Source: Rhodobacterales bacterium UBA3080
Lineage (GTDB): Bacteria > Pseudomonadota > Alphaproteobacteria > Rhodobacterales > Rhodobacteraceae
DNA: 19,593 nucleotides
NCBI GenBank assembly: GCA_002366645.1
Contig: DFBM01000160.1
Coordinates: 1-19,593 of the forward strand
Direction of reading: 5' to 3'
The position numbers were made by a program, and so were the translations under genes. The notes under the pieces were generated by a model that saw only the letters and a program-made list of their open reading frames with translations, had not been told where the DNA came from and ran no database searches. Positions 16,503-19,593 of this stretch are shown here, piece by piece (within the stretch, counting starts at the first letter, position 1; each line of letters opens with the position of its first letter).

Positions 16503-16576
16503 TGGGGAATAGGTTAACGGTAGACCCGCAGACTCTGACTCTGTTAGTCCAGGTTCGAATCCTGGTTCCCCAGCCA
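16503..16576 (+). tRNA. tRNA-Gln (anticodon CTG)
   Basis: This is a 74-nt class I tRNA with encoded CCA. The acceptor TGGGGAA pairs with TTCCCCA, and the discriminator is G. The D arm is AGGTTAACGGTAGACC. The anticodon stem GCAGA/TCTGT encloses the loop CTCTGAC (anticodon CTG, reading CAG), and the T arm is CCAGGTTCGAATCCTGG. The U1–A72 pair with G73 is a known glutamine identity feature. Its 3' end has a degenerate copy 239 bp downstream, pointing to use as an integration site. Confidence 0.97.
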
Positions 16577-16824
16577 GCCAGTCCTTGTTATTTCAGTGCT
16601 TTCCACCAATCCGAGTATAACTCAATCATTTCAAAACGTTACCTTTGGGCTGTCTTGCAAGAGACTCAACATGGTGGTAAATCCGCGTCTTCAATCCACC
16701 TAAATCTCTGTTTGCAATTTCGGCGCTAACAGTTTGCGACACGCTGCAGCAGAACTGTCTGATTTCCGACTGATGTAAATTGTAAGTGCGATCTCGAATC
16801 TTCTCTGCCCAGCCAACCAGTCCC
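16555..16824. repeat. tRNA-Gln 3' end and its degenerate downstream copy (att-like)
   Basis: The tRNA 3' end beginning TCGAATCCTGG at 16555 and continuing CCCAGCCAGCCAGTCC is mirrored at 16794 by TCGAATCTTCT continuing CCCAGCCAACCAGTCC. TCGAATC is identical and the CCCAGCCA-n-CCAGTCC block differs at one base; the middle few bases diverge. The offset is 239 bp. Imperfect duplication of a tRNA 3' end is the hallmark of past integration at that tRNA. Confidence 0.6.
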
Positions 16825-16995
16825 CCAATTTCATATCCTGATAGTTTACCCAAAGTTACCGCGTGATTTCAGCGGCTTACAGCACACGACCCACGTAGAG
16901 ACGCGTAAACACGCTCAGTACTACCAAAAAATACTCGTAAATCTCTGTTTGCAATTCAGGCGCTAACAGTTTGCCTTAGTTGAAGGTTTGCCAAA
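16577..16995. other. 419-bp gene-poor stretch between tRNA-Gln and the recombinase
   Basis: No recognisable intact gene lies here. The stretch carries the second copy of a tRNA-Gln 3'-end-like sequence and two copies of a 37-bp repeat (annotated separately). A 75-codon minus-strand frame (16626–16853) spans the first 37-bp repeat and the tRNA-like copy. Its translation (for example SQTVSAEIANRDLGGLKT) matches nothing I recognise. Because its N-terminal part is formed by the tRNA-like sequence read backwards, it is probably not a real gene, or is a piece of one. The stretch looks like scar tissue from one or more integrations. Confidence 0.6.
16701..16974. repeat. 37-bp direct repeat, two copies
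   Basis: The copy at 16701–16737 (TAAATCTCTGTTTGCAATT, two variable bases, GGCGCTAACAGTTTGC) recurs at 16938–16974 with only the two central bases changed, so 35 of 37 match. The offset is 237 bp, almost the same as that of the tRNA-like repeat pair, so both pairs may derive from one duplicated segment whose middle has diverged or been replaced. The second copy ends 21 bp from the recombinase stop codon. Confidence 0.85.
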
Positions 16996-18654
16996 TCATA
17001 GGTTGGCGATCACTTGCCGCTGTTCCTGCCAATCGATCGGCAAAGCATTGCGTTGTAACCATTCGGACGTAAGTCCAATCGGTTGTTCACCAACTGCGAT
17101 CTGTTTCACAATATCGGGCGCAAGGAATGCGTGGTCCATCATTTGTAATATCCGCGATTTGGTAAGCCCTGCATCTTTTGCAATCTGCTCAATCATCTTC
17201 CCTTGTCGAATTGCCTCGAACCATTTTTGGGCAACCACAATATTGCGGATCAGCGTTTGATCCAGTTCCGCCTGAAGACCCCCAAGAACCAACTTCGTTT
17301 CCACCCCGCGTTTACGGAGCTGGAACGCCTTACTGAATACCAAACTTTCCTCGAATAGATCCGCCTTTGGTAAGCCCAGCTTTTTCGAAAGCACATCCCG
17401 GTCCAGCCAAATTTTCATTTCGCCTGCACCAATCCTTGCCACCGCGATCAGACTGGCCGTGTTAACCGTCTTGTTTACTCCGGTCAGCTCGCTGATCAGA
17501 ACATCTAACCTGCCCAATATCTGCTTCAATTCAGAGGCTCCGCTCGAAGGTAATACCCGGGTCAGAAACGCCGGCCGTTCTAGCTCCTCCACAAGTGTTT
17601 TGGCCAGTCCTTCCTCGATCGCCCTTGCCGGCAACCGCCATCCGGTTAACTCTTTCTCCCCTGACTGGCTGACTAAACGATGCGAGATATAGTAGCGGTA
17701 CCGAACACCACGTTTACTCGCATGCGATGGCGTGAGCCGGTCACCGGTCTCGTCAAATAGTTTTCCAATCAACGGAGATGGCTCTGCCGCGTTCACCTTA
17801 AGCCTACCCCGTGCGGCCTGTGCTTTAAGCATGACTTGAACGCTTTCCCAGGTTTCCACATCAATAATCGCTGGATGCTGCCCATCATAAACCTTTTCTT
17901 TGTGACGAATGCGCCCTGCGTAAAGCGGGTTGGTCAATATTTGGTGGATGTGTCCCCGACCAAAATGGATACCACCTACCCGCGTTCCGGATTTATGCTC
18001 CCGAGTTCTTGTTCGCAGGTCAAGTCCTTGGGACTTACTCTGAACCGCGCGTACCGTTCCTAGTTCAAGATATAGTTTATAGAGCGTTCTGATCGTTTTA
18101 GCTTCAGGTTCGACAATGCAAAGGGTCCGCCCGTCTGCCGCATACCCGAACGGCACCAGACCGCCCATCCAGAGCCCCTTCTTCTTTGACGCCGCTATCT
18201 TGTCGCGAATACGTTCTGCCGTGACCTCTCGCTCGAACTGGGCGAAGGACAGAAGTACATTCAGTGTCAGCCGTCCCATACTGGTTGCTGTGTTGAAGGA
18301 CTGGGTCACGGATACAAATGACGCGCCAGCTTTTTCCAACTTCTCCACGAGTTTGGCAAAATCGGCGAGCGACCTCGTTAAGCGGTCGATCTTGTAAACG
18401 ACAATCTGGTCAACCTTTCCTGCATCAATATCCTCCAGCATGCGCTGCAGGGCGGGTCGCTCAAGGGTTCCGCCGGATATCCCGCCGTCATCATAAAAAC
18501 CCGGCAGAGCAACCCAACCCTCCGCTTTCTGGCTAGCTATATACGCTTCACATGCTTCCCGCTGTGCGTCGAGCGAATTGAAGTCCTGATCCAGCCCCTC
18601 CTCCGACGATTTACGGGTGTAGATAGCACAGCGAATTCTCTTCCTGTCACTCAT
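16996..18654 (-). CDS. Serine site-specific recombinase (resolvase/invertase superfamily, large)
   Basis: The 552-residue protein has an N-terminal resolvase domain (about 7–155) with IYTRKSSEEG carrying the nucleophile Ser16 (YxRxS pattern), the YKIDRLTRS segment (87–95) and the SFAQFEREVTAERIRDKI helix (136–153). The Recombinase domain (about 165–285) contains VPFGY and HIHQILTNPLYAGRIRHKEK. The region where many relatives have a cysteine zinc ribbon reads LIGKLFDETGDRLTPSHASK followed by GVRYRYY, without cysteines. Near the C terminus a helix-turn-helix-like stretch (IEQIAKDAGLTKSRILQMMD) precedes the typical end LPIDWQEQR. It should cut and rejoin DNA through a phosphoserine intermediate, moving or inverting DNA. 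The ATG at 18654 overlaps the DUF2924 stop by ATGA; a start 12 codons upstream is rejected. It appears intact. Confidence 0.93.
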   Translation of the reverse strand: MSDRKRIRCAIYTRKSSEEGLDQDFNSLDAQREACEAYIASQKAEGWVALPGFYDDGGISGGTLERPALQRMLEDIDAGKVDQIVVYKIDRLTRSLADFAKLVEKLEKAGASFVSVTQSFNTATSMGRLTLNVLLSFAQFEREVTAERIRDKIAASKKKGLWMGGLVPFGYAADGRTLCIVEPEAKTIRTLYKLYLELGTVRAVQSKSQGLDLRTRTREHKSGTRVGGIHFGRGHIHQILTNPLYAGRIRHKEKVYDGQHPAIIDVETWESVQVMLKAQAARGRLKVNAAEPSPLIGKLFDETGDRLTPSHASKRGVRYRYYISHRLVSQSGEKELTGWRLPARAIEEGLAKTLVEELERPAFLTRVLPSSGASELKQILGRLDVLISELTGVNKTVNTASLIAVARIGAGEMKIWLDRDVLSKKLGLPKADLFEESLVFSKAFQLRKRGVETKLVLGGLQAELDQTLIRNIVVAQKWFEAIRQGKMIEQIAKDAGLTKSRILQMMDHAFLAPDIVKQIAVGEQPIGLTSEWLQRNALPIDWQEQRQVIANL

Positions 18655-19088
18655 GGCGTGCCCACCCCGAAAAACCGTGGACCCGACCACCTCGTGCCGG
18701 TGATCTCGCGGGCGATGGCCGAAAGTGAACGATAGTTTTTATCCCGCCATACAAAGCCGGTTTCCGTCACTTCGACCTCAAAGGTTCTTCCGTTCCATTC
18801 GCGCAGTAAGCGCATGCTCGGGGTCAAGCTTCTAACCTGTGCCGAACCTGCCTTCTTGCCCTTGGCGATCGCTGTCAAAGCCCGCGTCGTGGATTTAGGC
18901 ACACCTTTGAAGGCGCGGCATTGAAGTTCATACGCAATCGCCTTTTGCATGAACGGTTGCGACAGGTATTTGGCCGGCGGGCTTGCAAAACTCTCTCGCC
19001 ATAGATCCAAACACTCGTTACGGTCCATATTGGTAACAGCTTGAATCCGGTCGCGCATCGCATCCACGTTTCTGTTGGACCGGCTCAT
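18651..19088 (-). CDS. DUF2924 family protein
   Basis: The 145-residue protein ends in the DUF2924 signature (about 92–143): RLLREWNGRTFEVEV, GFVWRDKNYRSLSAIAREIT and GTRWSGPRFFG. The N-terminal half has DLWRESFASPPAKYLSQPF (28–46), also conserved in the family, followed by a basic, helical middle. The function is unknown; the C-terminal strands and the RSLSAIAREITG helix suggest a small nucleic-acid-binding fold, which is inference. The gene is coupled by ATGA overlaps to DUF3489 upstream and to the recombinase downstream. This fixed order argues for a partner or accessory role in recombination, for example directionality or regulation. The start is fixed by the ATG overlapping the DUF3489 stop. 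Confidence 0.88.
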   Translation of the reverse strand: MSRSNRNVDAMRDRIQAVTNMDRNECLDLWRESFASPPAKYLSQPFMQKAIAYELQCRAFKGVPKSTTRALTAIAKGKKAGSAQVRSLTPSMRLLREWNGRTFEVEVTETGFVWRDKNYRSLSAIAREITGTRWSGPRFFGVGTP

Positions 19089-19372
19089 CCAACGTCCTCC
19101 AGATCTGGTTCAGTCGTTATTCGGTAACGCGCCCCACCCTTGCTGGTCTGTGAAGCCATTTCAACTTCGAACCCACCTTTCCTGAGGCCGGAGATCGCCG
19201 CGCGCAATGTGTGGGGTTGCCAGCATAATTTAACACACAGAGCATCGCTTCGACCTCCATTCTTTCGCGATAGAAGGTCGATCAGTATTGTTTTTTTGCT
19301 CTGCGGACGCCTCCCCGTTTTGCTGATGGTTTGAAGTTCGGATTTTTGTGTCGTGGATGATTTACGAGCCAT
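19085..19372 (-). CDS. DUF3489 family protein (winged-helix-like)
   Basis: The 95-residue product matches DUF3489: a basic N-terminal tail (MARKSSTTQKSELQTISK), a helix KKTILIDLLSRKNGGRSDAL, then WQPHTLRAAISGLRKGGFEV and a strand pair ending GGARYRI. The spacing of helix, W-Q-P-H-T/S-V/L-R-x-x-I/L-S-G recognition helix and wing is that of a small winged helix, so DNA binding is likely but unproven. The ATG at 19372 has a strong Shine–Dalgarno (GGAGG) five bases upstream; the longer frame to 19504 passes through a palindrome-rich leader and is not credible coding. It is the first gene of the recombinase operon and could act as its regulator or recombination directionality factor. Confidence 0.85.
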   Translation of the reverse strand: MARKSSTTQKSELQTISKTGRRPQSKKTILIDLLSRKNGGRSDALCVKLCWQPHTLRAAISGLRKGGFEVEMASQTSKGGARYRITTEPDLEDVG

Positions 19373-19377
19373 TTTTG

Positions 19378-19494
19378 CCTCCGGGTTCAAGCGCAGGACA
19401 ATCCTGCGCCTTGTACCAAGGCAGGCCCGTAACCCGGGCGGAGGTTGCGAAGCGCCTGATAAACTGCTTCGCGGTAGAGACAGTGACGCTCTAC
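19378..19494 (-). ncRNA. Candidate structured leader RNA of the recombinase operon
   Basis: Read on the minus strand, this leader contains five perfect inverted repeats in about 117 bases. A 6-bp hairpin GTAGAG/CTCTAC pairs 19489–19494 with 19474–19479. A 7-bp hairpin GCGAAGC/GCTTCGC pairs 19466–19472 with 19447–19453. A 7-bp closing stem CCGGGTT/AACCCGG pairs 19431–19437 with 19381–19387. That stem encloses a 4-bp hairpin CTTG/CAAG (19410–19420) and an 8-bp hairpin GCGCAGGA/TCCTGCGC with a 3-base loop (19391–19409). The closing stem overlaps the Shine–Dalgarno GGAGG (19378–19382). An upstream CCTCCG (19439–19444) is an exact complement of the Shine–Dalgarno region CGGAGG, so a translation-off fold is possible. 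No known Rfam family is recognised. Confidence 0.5.
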
Positions 19495-19534
19495 TCAAGG
19501 CCAAAGTCCAGCGGAATATACTGCATTTGGTCAG

Positions 19535-19563
19535 AATATTTATTGTGTTGGGAAACTTATCAA
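19535..19563 (-). promoter_or_regulatory. Promoter of the DUF3489–DUF2924–recombinase operon
   Basis: On the minus strand, TTGATA (19558–19563; five of six consensus bases) and AATATT (19535–19540; four of six) are separated by exactly 17 bp. A start near 19528 would give a 5' leader of about 155 nt that contains all the hairpins before the DUF3489 start codon. Confidence 0.5.
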
Positions 19564-19569
19564 ATTCCC

Positions 19570-19593
19570 CCAGATGTCCAGATGTCCAGATGT
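19570..19593. repeat. Tandem octamer repeat CCAGATGT, at least three copies
   Basis: Three perfect head-to-tail copies of CCAGATGT occupy 19570–19593 and reach the window edge, so the array may be longer. They begin seven bases upstream of the −35 box of the recombinase operon. They could be protein-binding iterons or simply a slippage-prone repeat. Confidence 0.85.

Larger units (their letters stand above)
16577..19593 (-). mobile_element. Serine-recombinase module at tRNA-Gln (right end open)
   Basis: An operon of DUF3489, DUF2924 and a serine recombinase abuts the 3' side of tRNA-Gln behind tRNA-derived repeats. The trio recurs in alphaproteobacterial genomes as a gene neighbourhood of unknown function. 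It lacks other cargo inside the window. Whether it is a free-standing small element or the end of a larger island cannot be seen because the upstream side leaves the window. Confidence 0.55.

Noticed and set aside
16626..16853. 75-codon minus-strand frame between tRNA-Gln and the recombinase
   Set aside because: Part of it is the tRNA-like copy read backwards and part is the 37-bp repeat; the second repeat copy has an in-frame stop at the equivalent place, and no family is recognised.
19373..19504. N-terminal extension of the DUF3489 protein through the leader
   Set aside because: It would translate several perfect palindromes and a strong Shine–Dalgarno; the family-like N terminus begins at the ATG at 19372.
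19570..19593. CRISPR array or replication iterons
   Set aside because: The units are 8 bp and head-to-tail without spacers; no cas or rep gene is in the window. They are too few to call iterons.

Overview
The window looks like a chromosomal segment of an alphaproteobacterium, most likely a marine Rhodobacterales (Roseobacter-type) organism. This rests on the cysS–cimA–squalene-synthase-like gene order with ATGA overlaps, the NDUFAF6-like protein, the DUF3489/DUF2924/recombinase trio and the general protein style. No rRNA or species-level marker is present.

Layout. (A) 1–7801 is a decayed prophage or integrative element. An IS3-family insertion sequence enters from the left edge (1–153). It interrupts a giant minus-strand 'polyvalent' mobile-element gene (151–6159) that carries a cytosine-methylase-like domain, a pyrophosphatase-like domain and an N6-adenine methylase domain. 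A small plus-strand operon follows: a Myb/SANT-like protein, an excisionase-like protein and a tyrosine integrase. The integrase ends 83 bp from the 3' end of tRNA-Leu(CAA), the presumed attachment site. (B) 7802–16576 is a housekeeping block: tRNA-Leu; a DedA/YqaA-type membrane protein with dsbB; an esterase with an AlkA-type DNA glycosylase; an MFS transporter; the cysS–cimA–NDUFAF6-like operon; a PepSY membrane protein; and tRNA-Gln(CTG). (C) 16577–19593 is a second mobile module at the 3' side of tRNA-Gln. It starts with a 419-bp gene-poor stretch that holds two pairs of imperfect direct repeats at the same ~238-bp offset, one of them a degenerate copy of the tRNA-Gln 3' end. A minus-strand operon, DUF3489–DUF2924–serine recombinase, follows with two ATGA overlaps. 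It is preceded by a good promoter and a leader full of hairpins that can pair with its own Shine–Dalgarno sequence.

How it fits together. The conserved core is bracketed by two tRNA genes facing inward with their 3' ends outward, and each 3' end is occupied by an unrelated recombinase system. The left element is probably dead: its big gene has lost the 3' part to the IS, probably also its 5' part, and no structural genes are visible. The right module looks intact. Its structured leader, upstream octamer repeats and tRNA-derived repeats are the most promising under-described features here.
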